Positions 17,072 through 25,587 of a stretch of 64,000 bases of DNA are shown in pieces (positions within the stretch are counted from its first letter, which is position 1; the number at the start of each line of letters is the position of its first letter). The DNA is from Paradesulfitobacterium ferrireducens (GTDB lineage Bacteria; Bacillota; Desulfitobacteriia; Desulfitobacteriales; Desulfitobacteriaceae). The DNA lies in NCBI RefSeq assembly GCF_017310645.1, contig NZ_JAFLRH010000007.1, positions 1-64,000 on the forward strand. Reading direction: 5' to 3'. A program made the position numbers and the translations under genes. A model generated the notes under the pieces. It had not been told where the DNA came from. It did no database searches and saw only the letters and a program-made list of their open reading frames with translations.

Positions 17072-17854
17072 ATGGAATTTAGTAATATTCTAGTCGAACG
17101 GAAAGCGGATATTTTCATTATCACCATTAATAGACCCAAAGCCTTGAACGCGCTAAATTCAGAAACTCTACTCGAACTCTCTGCCGCCTTCGATCAAGTA
17201 AAAGAAGATCCTACGATCAGGGTTGTCATATTAACCGGGAGCGGGGAAAAAGCCTTTGTGGCAGGAGCGGACATTGCCCAAATGAAAGATATGAATCCAA
17301 TGGAGGGACGGCGTTTCAGTCAATTGGGCCAGGAGACTTTCAGAAAAGCCGAACTGCTGCCCCAGCCTGTTATTGGAGCCATTAATGGGTTTGCCCTCGG
17401 AGGAGGCTGTGAATTAGCGCTGGCCTGTGATATTCGAATTGCCAGCGACAACGCCAAATTCGGTCAACCGGAAGTGACCCTGGGCTTAACCGCCGGTTTT
17501 GGCGGCACTCAGCGTCTGCCGCGTCTGGTGGGTTCCGGACTGGCCAGTGAAATCCTTTTTACCGGGGAAATCATTGACGCGCAAGAGGCCTATCGCATTG
17601 GCTTAATTAACCATATCTATTCCAAAGAAACTCTAATGGATGAGGCCTTGGCCTTAGCCCAAAAGATTGCCAAACGGGCACCGATCGCGGTTCAATTGAC
17701 CAAGAGCGCGATTCAAAGAGGTTCGAATACCGATCTGGACAGTGGCTTGGCCTATGAAGCCGAAGTTTTCGGTCTCGTTTTCAGCAGTGAAGACCAGAAA
17801 GAAGGCTGCAGTGCTTTTGTAGAAAAAAGACCTGCAAACTTCAGCGGACAATAA
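17072..17854 (+). CDS. crt: Enoyl-CoA hydratase / crotonase
   Basis: Hydrates crotonyl-CoA to 3-hydroxybutyryl-CoA, or runs in reverse. The 260-residue crotonase-fold protein shows the oxyanion-hole blocks AFVAGADIAQM (about residues 62-72) and ALGGGCELALACDIRIAS, with the catalytic Glu positions in GCELA and QPEVTLGL. GGGGGGGATTGG precedes ATG 17072. It follows hbd after 41 bp and precedes etfB by 20 bp. The substrate chain length is inferred from hbd and thl. Confidence 0.95.
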   Translation: MEFSNILVERKADIFIITINRPKALNALNSETLLELSAAFDQVKEDPTIRVVILTGSGEKAFVAGADIAQMKDMNPMEGRRFSQLGQETFRKAELLPQPVIGAINGFALGGGCELALACDIRIASDNAKFGQPEVTLGLTAGFGGTQRLPRLVGSGLASEILFTGEIIDAQEAYRIGLINHIYSKETLMDEALALAQKIAKRAPIAVQLTKSAIQRGSNTDLDSGLAYEAEVFGLVFSSEDQKEGCSAFVEKRPANFSGQ

Positions 17855-17874
17855 GATAAGGAGGAAAGGAAAGC

Positions 17875-18648
17875 ATGAATATCGTTGTATGCATCAAACA
17901 GACCTTTGATACCGAAGCAAAGATCGTTTTAGACGGCTCTGGGAAAATCGACTCCAATGGAGTGAATTTAATTATTAACCCCTATGATGAGTTTGCTATT
18001 GAAGAAGGAATTAAACTCAAAGAAAAATTTGGCGGAGAAGTGACCGTGGTTTCGATGGGTTCCAGCCGGGCGGCTGAGGCATTGAGAACCGCCCTGGCCA
18101 TGGGAGCGGACAAAGCTGTTTTGGTCAGTGATCCGGCATTGGATGGAGCAGATGAATGGGCGGCTGCCGAAGTCTTGGCTACAGCCGTGTCATCCTTGTC
18201 CTATGATGTAGTCTTAGCCGGCCGCATCGCCATTGATGACGGTTCCAGCCAAGTTGCCGTCCGCCTGGCAGAGAAACTGAATATCCCATCCGTAAGCAGT
18301 GTCTTAAAACTTGACATTGACGGTTCCAATGCGACCGCTACCCGTGAAATCGACGGCGGCACGGAAGTGATTGCTCTTACTCTTCCCGCAGTATTTACTG
18401 CCCAAAAGGGCTTAAATGAACCCCGCTATCCTTCGGTTGCCGGAATTATGAAAGCGAAAAAGAAAGAATTAAAAACCCTTAGTTTAGCTGATCTTGGCCT
18501 GTCGGGTTCAGAGATTGCCGCTAAAATGAAAGTGGAAAAATTCAGCTTACCTGCTGCCCGTCAAGCCGGACGCAAATTAGACGGGGATGCGGCCCAGGCT
18601 GCCCGGGAATTAGCTCGCCTCTTGCGCGAAGAAGCCAAAGTACTATAA
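17875..18648 (+). CDS. etfB: Electron transfer flavoprotein beta subunit
   Basis: EtfB binds AMP or FAD and forms a heterodimer with EtfA to carry electrons from acyl-CoA dehydrogenases. The 257-residue protein begins NIVVCIKQTFDTEA, has NPYDEFAIEEGIKLKEK, the GADKAVLVSD block and AGRIAIDDGSSQV, typical for the beta chain. GATAAGGAGGAAAGG precedes the ATG. The gene is separated from etfA by 145 bp holding a nested inverted repeat. Whether this ETF bifurcates electrons cannot be decided by eye; the quinone-linked oxidoreductase downstream argues for a non-bifurcating role. Confidence 0.94.
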   Translation: MNIVVCIKQTFDTEAKIVLDGSGKIDSNGVNLIINPYDEFAIEEGIKLKEKFGGEVTVVSMGSSRAAEALRTALAMGADKAVLVSDPALDGADEWAAAEVLATAVSSLSYDVVLAGRIAIDDGSSQVAVRLAEKLNIPSVSSVLKLDIDGSNATATREIDGGTEVIALTLPAVFTAQKGLNEPRYPSVAGIMKAKKKELKTLSLADLGLSGSEIAAKMKVEKFSLPAARQAGRKLDGDAAQAARELARLLREEAKVL

Positions 18649-18650
18649 GA

Positions 18651-18739
18651 CAATAGTCTCCGGTACGATACTGTCCTGTGGACAGTATCGCCGAAGGTGC
18701 TACTTCTAAGGAACGCTACCGCCTGAGGATAGACTATTG
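18651..18739 (+). repeat. Nested inverted repeat between etfB and etfA
   Basis: An outer 9-bp arm (CAATAGTCT 18651-18659, AGACTATTG 18731-18739) and CGGTA/TACCG (18661-18665, 18717-18721) enclose a perfect 11-bp hairpin (CGATACTGTCC / GGACAGTATCG, 18666-18690, loop TGT). There is no U-tract, so it is not a normal terminator. It could set the etfB/etfA mRNA ratio, or be an inserted palindromic repeat. Confidence 0.7.
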
Positions 18740-18793
18740 CCGAAATTGCACACTCTTAAGAATAGCATGTCAATTGAAGGGGGAGTAGAAAAA

Positions 18794-19783
18794 ATGGCCA
18801 AAGGAATCTGGATTATCATCGAACAACGCAATGGACAAATTCGTAAAGTTTCTCTTGAATTGCTGAGCCAAGGGCGTCTAATTGCTGATCAAGCGGGCGA
18901 AAACTTGGTCGCTGTAATTCTCGGGCAAAATATTGAGGGGTTAGGAGGAGAAGTTGCCTCTTACGGAGCAGACAAAGTTATTTTAGTCGAGGACGATAAA
19001 TTAGCGGAATATACCACAGGTGCTTATACCTCCGTCCTCAATCAATTAATCCGCAAGGACGAGCCTCAAGCTGTATTAATTGGAAATACGGCTGTGGGGA
19101 AAGATTTAGCCCCCCGGTTAGCCCAGCGCTTAGGCGTAGGGATGGCTTCTGACTGTACCGGAATGGAATATGACGCCAATTCCTTCTTAACCTTCAAACG
19201 TCCGGTTTATGCCGGTAAAGCGTTTGCCCATATCGTATCCCAAGCACGCCCGATTGTGGCTTCCATTCGTCCTAATACCTTCCCGGTGGCTGCGGCTGAT
19301 TCCAGTCGTCAGGCTGAAGTGGTGAAAGCGGACACTCAAATTGATCCCGCTGATTTGAAAGCGATTGTCAAGGAAGTTGCGATTGCCGCGTCCAAACGGC
19401 CTGAACTTACCGAAGCCAATATTATCGTTTCCGGTGGCCGGGGCATGAAAGGACCGGAGAATTTTGGGATTCTGGAAGAACTGGCTGATGTGATCGGGGC
19501 TGCGGTTGGCGCTTCCCGTGCCGCCGTTGATTCCGGCTGGAGAGAACACAAATTCCAAGTCGGACAAACCGGGAAAACAGTATCTCCCACGCTCTACATC
19601 GCCTGTGGCATTTCCGGTGCGATCCAGCACCTGGCAGGAATGGGGTCTTCCAAGTTTATCGTAGCGGTCAATAAAGATCCGGAAGCGAATATCTTTAACG
19701 TAGCCGATTACGGTATTGTCGGCGACCTGTTCGAAGTCGTTCCCCTGTTGAAGGAAGAGTTCAAGAAACTTGTTAATCAATAA
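18794..19783 (+). CDS. etfA: Electron transfer flavoprotein alpha subunit
   Basis: EtfA carries the redox-active FAD. The 329-residue protein begins [21 protein letters not shown], and the C-terminal FAD domain is clear: [58 protein letters not shown] 18794 was preferred to the upstream in-frame starts because a GGGGGAG site lies eight bases upstream and the protein then begins at the usual place. It is followed by a strong hairpin and the membrane oxidoreductase. Confidence 0.94.
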   Translation: MAKGIWIIIEQRNGQIRKVSLELLSQGRLIADQAGENLVAVILGQNIEGLGGEVASYGADKVILVEDDKLAEYTTGAYTSVLNQLIRKDEPQAVLIGNTAVGKDLAPRLAQRLGVGMASDCTGMEYDANSFLTFKRPVYAGKAFAHIVSQARPIVASIRPNTFPVAAADSSRQAEVVKADTQIDPADLKAIVKEVAIAASKRPELTEANIIVSGGRGMKGPENFGILEELADVIGAAVGASRAAVDSGWREHKFQVGQTGKTVSPTLYIACGISGAIQHLAGMGSSKFIVAVNKDPEANIFNVADYGIVGDLFEVVPLLKEEFKKLVNQ

Positions 19784-19791
19784 GTTCGAGG

Positions 19792-19822
19792 AGAGCGAAG
19801 CGCCCTTGCGGCGCTTCGCTCT
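19792..19822 (+). other. Strong intergenic hairpin between etfA and the oxidoreductase gene
   Basis: Perfect 13-bp GC-rich stem (AGAGCGAAGCGCC / GGCGCTTCGCTCT) with a CTTGC loop and no U-tract. It starts eight bases after the etfA stop and ends about 25 bases before the next ATG. It is more likely an mRNA-stability or processing element than a terminator. Confidence 0.7.
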
Positions 19823-19846
19823 AATGAGGGGAAGGAGTAAACTGCA

Positions 19847-21886
19847 ATGCCTACACGTGAAGTGTATTGGAATATTGAAGGTGAACACTGGCTTTATGCC
19901 TTCTTTATTATTGCCTTGGCGATTTTCGGGTACGGAGTGTACCAACGGATCCAGTTATGGAAACTGGGACAGCCGGAAAACCGCTGGCAGGATATCGGCC
20001 AAGGAATCAAGGATGTCTTGGCCTATGGCTTTGGCCATAAACGGATTCTCAAAGACGCATACCCGGGCATCATGCATTTTGCTATTTTTTGGGGCTTTGT
20101 CTTCTTATTTATCGCGACTGCCATCATTACCCTGCAAGCCGATTTCAAACTCCCGGTTTTCCAGGGAGGGGTTTATTTATTTGTTAAATTTACATCCAAT
20201 CTTTTCGGTCTGCTTGCCTTAATAGGGATTGTGGTTGCCGCTTTCAGGCGTTATGTCCAGCGGCCAAACCGCCTTGACAACAAACCGGATGATGCCATTA
20301 TGCTCTTGTTATTATTTGTTCTTTTGTTCACCGGTTTCTTGATTGAGGGAGCCCGCATGGCTGCTAAGCCGGATCCCTGGTCTTCCTGGGGTTTTGTCGG
20401 TCAATGGCTTGCATCCGTTCTGCAAGCTATGTTCAATGAATCCCAGCTTCTGGCTTTCCATCGCTTCTTATGGTGGTTCCACCTGATCTTAGCGATGGGT
20501 TTTGTGGCGTATTTCCCGTACTCCAAACTGTTCCACATCATCCTGGGTCCGGTCAACCAATTCATGCGCAAACGCGGCCCTATCGGAATTCCGGAAATCA
20601 TAGATTTTGAAGATGAAAGCATCGAAACCTATGGCAAAAGCCAGCTGCGTGAGTTTTCCTGGAAAACTCTCTTTAATACGGATGTGTGCCTGCGCTGCGG
20701 ACGCTGCCAGGATAACTGTCCTGCCTATTTAAGCGGGAAACACCTAAGCCCGAAACGCGTGATTCAAGATATGCGGGTCTTAATGGAAGAGACCGGTGCC
20801 GCCCTGAAAGAGGCCAAGAAGAAAGCGGTAGCGGTACAAGGCGCTGAGGAAGCCGCAGCAGCTGCTGAAAGTGCGGAAGAATGGACCGGGCGGGCTCTGA
20901 TCGGGGAAGTCATTCCGGAAGACGACCTTTGGGCCTGCACAACCTGCCGTTCCTGTGAACAGCAGTGTCCGGTATTTATCGAGCACGTGGACAAAACCAT
21001 CGACATGCGCCGCAATCTGGTCTTAATGGAGAGCCGTTTCCCGTCCGAAGCCCAATTGGCCTTCCGCAATATGGAGAATAACGGCAACCCCTGGGGTATC
21101 GGCTGGAGCACACGGGCCGATTTTCTCACCGGTCTGGGGGTAAAAACCTACGAGGAAAATCCGGAGGCGGAAATCCTTTACTGGCCCGGCTGCTCCGGTG
21201 CCTTTGACGCCCGCAACCAGAAAGTTTCTGCAGCCTTGGTTAAACTCTTGCAAGCCGCCAATGTCAATTTTGCCATTCTCGGAAACGAAGAGAAATGCTG
21301 CGGAGATTCTGCCCGCAAACTGGGAAATGAATACCTATTCTATTCCTTAGCTACTGAGAACATTGAAGTCATGAAAGGGTACGGCGTGAAGAAGATCCTG
21401 ACCCAGTGCCCACACTGCTTCAATCTCCTCAAAAATGAATACCCGCAATTCGGCGGAGAATTTGAGGTCGTGCACCATACGGAATACTTGAAAGAACTGA
21501 TGAATTCAGGAAAGCTTAAGTTAACCAAAGGTCACGGGAAGACGGTAACCTACCATGATTCCTGCTATCTGGGCCGCTATAACGAGATTTATGAGCAGCC
21601 GCGCGAACTCCTGAAGGCAGTCGGATTGGATATAAAAGAGATGGCCCATACCAGGGAAAAAAGTTTTTGCTGCGGTGCCGGCGGCGGCCGCATGTGGCTT
21701 GAAGAACATGAGGGAGAGCGCATCAATGTCATGCGTACAGATGAAGCCCTGGCGCTGTCTCCTGACCTGATCGGAACAGCTTGCCCGTTCTGCTTGACCA
21801 TGATTAATGACGGCATAGCCGGAAAAGAAGCAGGAGACCAAGTGAAGGCTTTGGATATTGCGGAAATTCTGGAGCAAGCGCTCTAA
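19847..21886 (+). CDS. Membrane-bound Fe-S oxidoreductase, likely ETF:(mena)quinone oxidoreductase (EMO/FadF-like)
   Basis: A 679-residue fusion. Residues 1-235 are a heme-b/NarI-like membrane domain with about five helices. Two [4Fe-4S] motifs follow (CLRCGRCQDNCP near 281, CTTCRSCEQQCP near 364), then two HdrD-type CCG domains (EKCCGDSARKLG near 484; KSFCCGAGGGRMWLEE near 607). Proteins of this DUF224/CCG architecture encoded beside etfAB are proposed, and in Syntrophomonas and Bacillus supported, to pass electrons from reduced ETF to menaquinone. AAGGAGTAAACTGC precedes ATG 19847. An HdrDE-like heterodisulfide role is less likely given the etf neighbours. Confidence 0.88.
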   Translation: MPTREVYWNIEGEHWLYAFFIIALAIFGYGVYQRIQLWKLGQPENRWQDIGQGIKDVLAYGFGHKRILKDAYPGIMHFAIFWGFVFLFIATAIITLQADFKLPVFQGGVYLFVKFTSNLFGLLALIGIVVAAFRRYVQRPNRLDNKPDDAIMLLLLFVLLFTGFLIEGARMAAKPDPWSSWGFVGQWLASVLQAMFNESQLLAFHRFLWWFHLILAMGFVAYFPYSKLFHIILGPVNQFMRKRGPIGIPEIIDFEDESIETYGKSQLREFSWKTLFNTDVCLRCGRCQDNCPAYLSGKHLSPKRVIQDMRVLMEETGAALKEAKKKAVAVQGAEEAAAAAESAEEWTGRALIGEVIPEDDLWACTTCRSCEQQCPVFIEHVDKTIDMRRNLVLMESRFPSEAQLAFRNMENNGNPWGIGWSTRADFLTGLGVKTYEENPEAEILYWPGCSGAFDARNQKVSAALVKLLQAANVNFAILGNEEKCCGDSARKLGNEYLFYSLATENIEVMKGYGVKKILTQCPHCFNLLKNEYPQFGGEFEVVHHTEYLKELMNSGKLKLTKGHGKTVTYHDSCYLGRYNEIYEQPRELLKAVGLDIKEMAHTREKSFCCGAGGGRMWLEEHEGERINVMRTDEALALSPDLIGTACPFCLTMINDGIAGKEAGDQVKALDIAEILEQAL

Positions 21887-21909
21887 AGCTTGTAAGGAGG
21901 AAGAGATGA

Positions 21910-23088
21910 ATGAATGACATAGTAATCGTCAGTGCAGCCCGTACCCCCGTCGGTTCTTTCGGAGGGGCTTTCGGACAGATTTCCGGAGTAGAATTAGGCT
22001 CCATCGTTATCAAAGAAGCGATTGCGAGAGCCGGCCTGGCTCCCGAGCAAGTCGAAGAAGTCATTATGGGAAATGTCCTCTCCGGTGCCCAGGGACAAAA
22101 TCCCGCCCGGCAAGCCTCAATGAAAGCGGGAGTACCGCAAGAAGTTCCGGCGTGGACGGTAAGCAAGGTCTGCGGTTCCGGGCTGAAAGCGGTTGTCTGC
22201 GCAGCCCAGGCAATTCTTGCCGGAGATGCCGATATTATTGTGGCCGGCGGCATGGAAAGCATGTCCCAGGCTGCTTACGCTTTGCCGAAGGCCCGTTTCG
22301 GATATCGTATGGGCAATGACACCTTTGTCGATACCATGATTGTTGACGGTTTAACCGACGCTTTCCATAACATTCACATGGGAATTACCGCCGAGAATAT
22401 CGCGGAACAGTTCGGTATTTCCAGGGAGGAACAGGATCAATTTTCTGCAACCAGCCAGAATCGTGCTGAGGCTGCGATTAACGGCGGGAAATTCGAAGAG
22501 GAAATCGTTCCGGTCGTGATTCCCCAGAAAAAAGGGGATCCGGTCGTGATCAAGCAGGACGAGTTCCCGCGCTTCGGCACAACCCCGGAGGCATTAGCCA
22601 AACTGCGCCCGGCATTCAAGAAAGACGGAACGGTCACTGCGGGGAATGCCTCTGGTATTAATGACGGTGCAGCGGCAGTCGTGGTGATGTCTAAGCAAAA
22701 AGCACAAGAGCTCGGGCTGACCCCCCTGGCAACCATTACCTCCTGGGCTTCCGCCGGGGTTGATCCCTTGATTATGGGAACCGGACCCATTCCGGCGACA
22801 CGCAAAGCTTTAGCCAAGGCCGGACTCAATATTAAAGACATCGACGTGGTTGAAGCAAACGAAGCCTTTGCCTCTCAAGCGTTAGAAGTTGTGAAAGAAC
22901 TTAAGCTTGACCTGGATAAAACCAATGTCAACGGGGGAGCCATTGCTTTGGGGCACCCCATCGGAGCCTCCGGAGCCCGGATCCTTGTAACCTTGCTGTA
23001 TGAGCTTAAGCGTCAGGAAGCACGCCGCGGACTCGCGACCCTTTGCATTGGCGGCGGACAGGGGATCGCCATGATTGTGGAACGATAA
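21910..23088 (+). CDS. thlA: Acetyl-CoA C-acetyltransferase (thiolase)
   Basis: Biosynthetic/degradative thiolase linking two acetyl-CoA to acetoacetyl-CoA. The 392-residue protein has the nucleophile Cys in [11 protein letters not shown] (near 88), AGGMESMSQ, the NEAFASQA block, [17 protein letters not shown] with the catalytic His, and [10 protein letters not shown] with the second Cys. AAGGAGGAAGAG precedes ATG 21910. Last gene of the hbd-to-thl run, closed by the terminator at 23142. Confidence 0.96.
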   Translation: MNDIVIVSAARTPVGSFGGAFGQISGVELGSIVIKEAIARAGLAPEQVEEVIMGNVLSGAQGQNPARQASMKAGVPQEVPAWTVSKVCGSGLKAVVCAAQAILAGDADIIVAGGMESMSQAAYALPKARFGYRMGNDTFVDTMIVDGLTDAFHNIHMGITAENIAEQFGISREEQDQFSATSQNRAEAAINGGKFEEEIVPVVIPQKKGDPVVIKQDEFPRFGTTPEALAKLRPAFKKDGTVTAGNASGINDGAAAVVVMSKQKAQELGLTPLATITSWASAGVDPLIMGTGPIPATRKALAKAGLNIKDIDVVEANEAFASQALEVVKELKLDLDKTNVNGGAIALGHPIGASGARILVTLLYELKRQEARRGLATLCIGGGQGIAMIVER

Positions 23089-23141
23089 GAATTGTAATTG
23101 CATAAATCGTAACTATCTCCACACTTTAATCATAGCTTTTG

Positions 23142-23171
23142 ATAGAACCCGTTTACGGGTTCTATTTTTTT
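23142..23171 (+). terminator. Rho-independent terminator after thl
   Basis: Perfect 10-bp stem ATAGAACCCG / CGGGTTCTAT (23142-23151, 23156-23165) with a TTTA loop followed by a T-run. Ends the hbd-crt-etfBA-oxidoreductase-thl operon. Confidence 0.92.
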
Positions 23172-23253
23172 GAGTCCATTCTGTAACTTCTTGCTTCCTT
23201 GCTGAATACATATGTTCTGCGAAGAATGCCATCAGGCGAAAGGAGAGAAAAGG

Positions 23254-24381
23254 ATGTCACATGTGCGAAAGATGTTTCCAGGAGCGGTTACTTATCAAGG
23301 GTTTTTTTCTTATTACAACTATATCATCGAACCGAATGCCCAACATATCTATGTGATCAAAGGCGGCCCGGGAGTTGGAAAATCGACCTTTATGAAAAAG
23401 ATAGGGGATGCGATGCAGCAGTTTGGCTACGACCTTGAGTACCATTGCTGTTCTTCGGATAACAATTCCATTGACGGGCTCGTGATCCCGAAGTTGGGAG
23501 TTGCTTTGCTGGACGGTACAGCTCCTCACATCGTTGATCCCAAAAATCCGGGTGCGGTAGATGAAATCATTAATTTAGGAGAGTATTGGAACGAAGATAT
23601 GATGCGCAAATCCAAACAGGAAATTATGGATAGCAATTATCAAATCAGCCGCTATTTCAAGAGTGCTTATTTTGCCCTGTCCGAAGCCAAGATCGCTCTG
23701 GTTGAGTGGGGATTTTACACGGAAGCCTGTCAAAATTGGTCGGTCATTGACCAAATGCTTTTGCGCGTTGAGCGGGAACTATTTAAAATGACTCCCGTAG
23801 GACATGGGGAAGAACGGCATTTGTTTGCCTGGGCCCATACTCCGCAAGGGAAGACCCAGTTTATTGACAGCCTCTTAAATGGAATCAGTACCCTGTACAC
23901 CCTTCAAGGCGATCCCGGAAGCGGCAAGTCTACCTTCCTCTCTCAAATTGCTGCGCGCGCCCATGCTTACGGTTTATTCGTCGAAATTTATCACAACACC
24001 CTTGACCCCACTCAGATTGATTTAGTGATTATCCCTGAAATCGAAACGGCCTTAGTGATTACTTCCGAACCATATTCTTATTCTCCGGCATTTAAGGGTA
24101 AAATCACTGAGCTCGATTTTAACCAAAGCCTGAATCAAACTCTCTTAGGGCGTTATGAGGAAGATATCGACGACTGCCGCCGGCGGGTTAACCAGCATAT
24201 CCAGAGAGCGCTTAAAAATTCTAAACAGGCTAAACAAGTGCATGATTTGATGGAAACATATTATATTCCGGCCATGGATTTTGCAGCCATAGACCAAAAG
24301 CGCATTTCTGTCTTGCAACAAATACTCTCGATGCCTGAACAGGCTATTGCGGTAACTAAAATTACCGGAAACCAAGTTTAG
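23254..24381 (+). CDS. Two-P-loop ATPase of unknown function (PRK06851-like)
   Basis: A 375-residue protein made of two similar NTPase halves, each with a Walker A loop: IKGGPGVGKSTFMKKI near residue 45 and LQGDPGSGKSTFLSQI near 218. Each half continues with a Cys/His-rich or aromatic YHCCSSDNNSIDGLVIP / YHNTLDPTQIDLVIIP segment at the same distance, so it looks like an internal duplication. ATG 23254 lies six bases after AAAGGAGAG; the longer frame from 23212 has no ribosome site. I recognise the family as an uncharacterised ATPase common in spore-forming Firmicutes. It stands alone between two terminators; no function can be named. Confidence 0.8.
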   Translation: MSHVRKMFPGAVTYQGFFSYYNYIIEPNAQHIYVIKGGPGVGKSTFMKKIGDAMQQFGYDLEYHCCSSDNNSIDGLVIPKLGVALLDGTAPHIVDPKNPGAVDEIINLGEYWNEDMMRKSKQEIMDSNYQISRYFKSAYFALSEAKIALVEWGFYTEACQNWSVIDQMLLRVERELFKMTPVGHGEERHLFAWAHTPQGKTQFIDSLLNGISTLYTLQGDPGSGKSTFLSQIAARAHAYGLFVEIYHNTLDPTQIDLVIIPEIETALVITSEPYSYSPAFKGKITELDFNQSLNQTLLGRYEEDIDDCRRRVNQHIQRALKNSKQAKQVHDLMETYYIPAMDFAAIDQKRISVLQQILSMPEQAIAVTKITGNQV

Positions 24382-24406
24382 GTATCAACTATCCATTGCC
24401 TATTGG

Positions 24407-24440
24407 CTTGCAATTATTTTATATAATTGCAAGTTTTTTT
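24407..24440 (+). terminator. Rho-independent terminator
   Basis: Perfect 11-bp stem CTTGCAATTAT / ATAATTGCAAG (24407-24417, 24423-24433) with TTTAT loop and a T-run, 25 bases after the two-P-loop ATPase gene. Confidence 0.92.
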
Positions 24441-24555
24441 CTTTTTGGGGTAATCTATAGAAAGCCAAATCCCAGGATATATTTTAACCCTGCAGGAATT
24501 TAATCATCTGCGCAGAATATTAATTTCGAATAAAAAATAAAGGGGATGTCTGATT

Positions 24556-25566
24556 ATGACCGTAAAAGTTGCAATTAATGGGTTTGGCCGCATTGGTCGT
24601 TTATCTTTGCGTGCCGCTTTGGCTAAATCCGCTCCCATCGAAATCGTAGCCATCAACGACTTGGGGAATCCTGATTTATTAGCTCACCTCTACCAATATG
24701 ATTCCGTTCACGGAATCTTGCCGTATAGCGTTGAACTTGACGGGAACTCCATGATAGCTAAAGGACAAAAAATCCAACTCATCTCTGAGAAGAATCCGGA
24801 AAATCTACCCTGGGGCCAATTAGAAGTAGATATTGTCATTGAGTCTACCGGCCGCTTTACCAACCGTGAGGCTGCCCAGCAACACCTTAATGCCGGGGCC
24901 AAAAAAGTGATTATTTCCGCACCGGCCAAAAACGAGGATATTACAATTGTCATGGGAGTAAACGAGACAAAGTACGATCCGAAAAACCATCATATTGTTT
25001 CAAACGCCTCGTGCACGACCAACTGTTTAGCCCCGGTCGCGAAGGTTCTGATGCAGGAATTTGGAATTGAACAGGGCATGATGACTACTACTCACTCTGT
25101 CACCAATGATCAACGGATTTTGGACTTAGAGCATAAAGACTGGCGCCGCGCGCGGGCTGCTTACCAATCCATGATTCCCACCACAACCGGGGCTGCTAAG
25201 GCTGTTGAGCTGGTACTGCCGGAGTTAAAAGGAAAGCTTAACGGGTTGGCTGTACGAGTTCCTACTCCGAACGTTTCCTTAGTTGACTTGGTTGTAAACC
25301 TGTCCCGCGCTACCACCAAAGATGAAGTGAATGCCAAACTAAAACAAGCAGCTGAAGGTCAACTCAAAGGATATCTTGAGTATACCGAGTTGCCCCTGGT
25401 ATCTCATGACTTTAACGGAAATCCCGCCAGCTCCATCGTAGACGGCTTGTCTACCATGATGATGGGGGATAAGATGGTGAAAGTGCTTTCTTGGTATGAC
25501 AATGAATGGGGCTATTCCAACCGGATTATTGATTTACTCCTGTACATGAGTGCTCAAGGCCTGTAA
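24556..25566 (+). CDS. gap: Glyceraldehyde-3-phosphate dehydrogenase
   Basis: NAD(P)-dependent glycolytic enzyme of 336 residues. NGFGRIGRLSLRAAL is the N-terminal nucleotide-binding motif, SNASCTTNCLAPV carries the catalytic Cys (about residue 154), and WYDNEWGYSNRI closes the protein. AAAGGGGATGTCTGATT precedes ATG 24556. It is followed after 21 bp by pyk, so upper and lower trunk glycolytic genes are co-transcribed. The coenzyme preference was not judged. Confidence 0.97.
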   Translation: MTVKVAINGFGRIGRLSLRAALAKSAPIEIVAINDLGNPDLLAHLYQYDSVHGILPYSVELDGNSMIAKGQKIQLISEKNPENLPWGQLEVDIVIESTGRFTNREAAQQHLNAGAKKVIISAPAKNEDITIVMGVNETKYDPKNHHIVSNASCTTNCLAPVAKVLMQEFGIEQGMMTTTHSVTNDQRILDLEHKDWRRARAAYQSMIPTTTGAAKAVELVLPELKGKLNGLAVRVPTPNVSLVDLVVNLSRATTKDEVNAKLKQAAEGQLKGYLEYTELPLVSHDFNGNPASSIVDGLSTMMMGDKMVKVLSWYDNEWGYSNRIIDLLLYMSAQGL

Positions 25567-25587
25567 AAAGATTAGGGGAAGGGTTAG

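Noticed and set aside
19187-19945. 252-codon minus-strand frame opposite etfA
   Set aside because: It is antisense to conserved etfA and crosses the intergenic hairpin; no motif.
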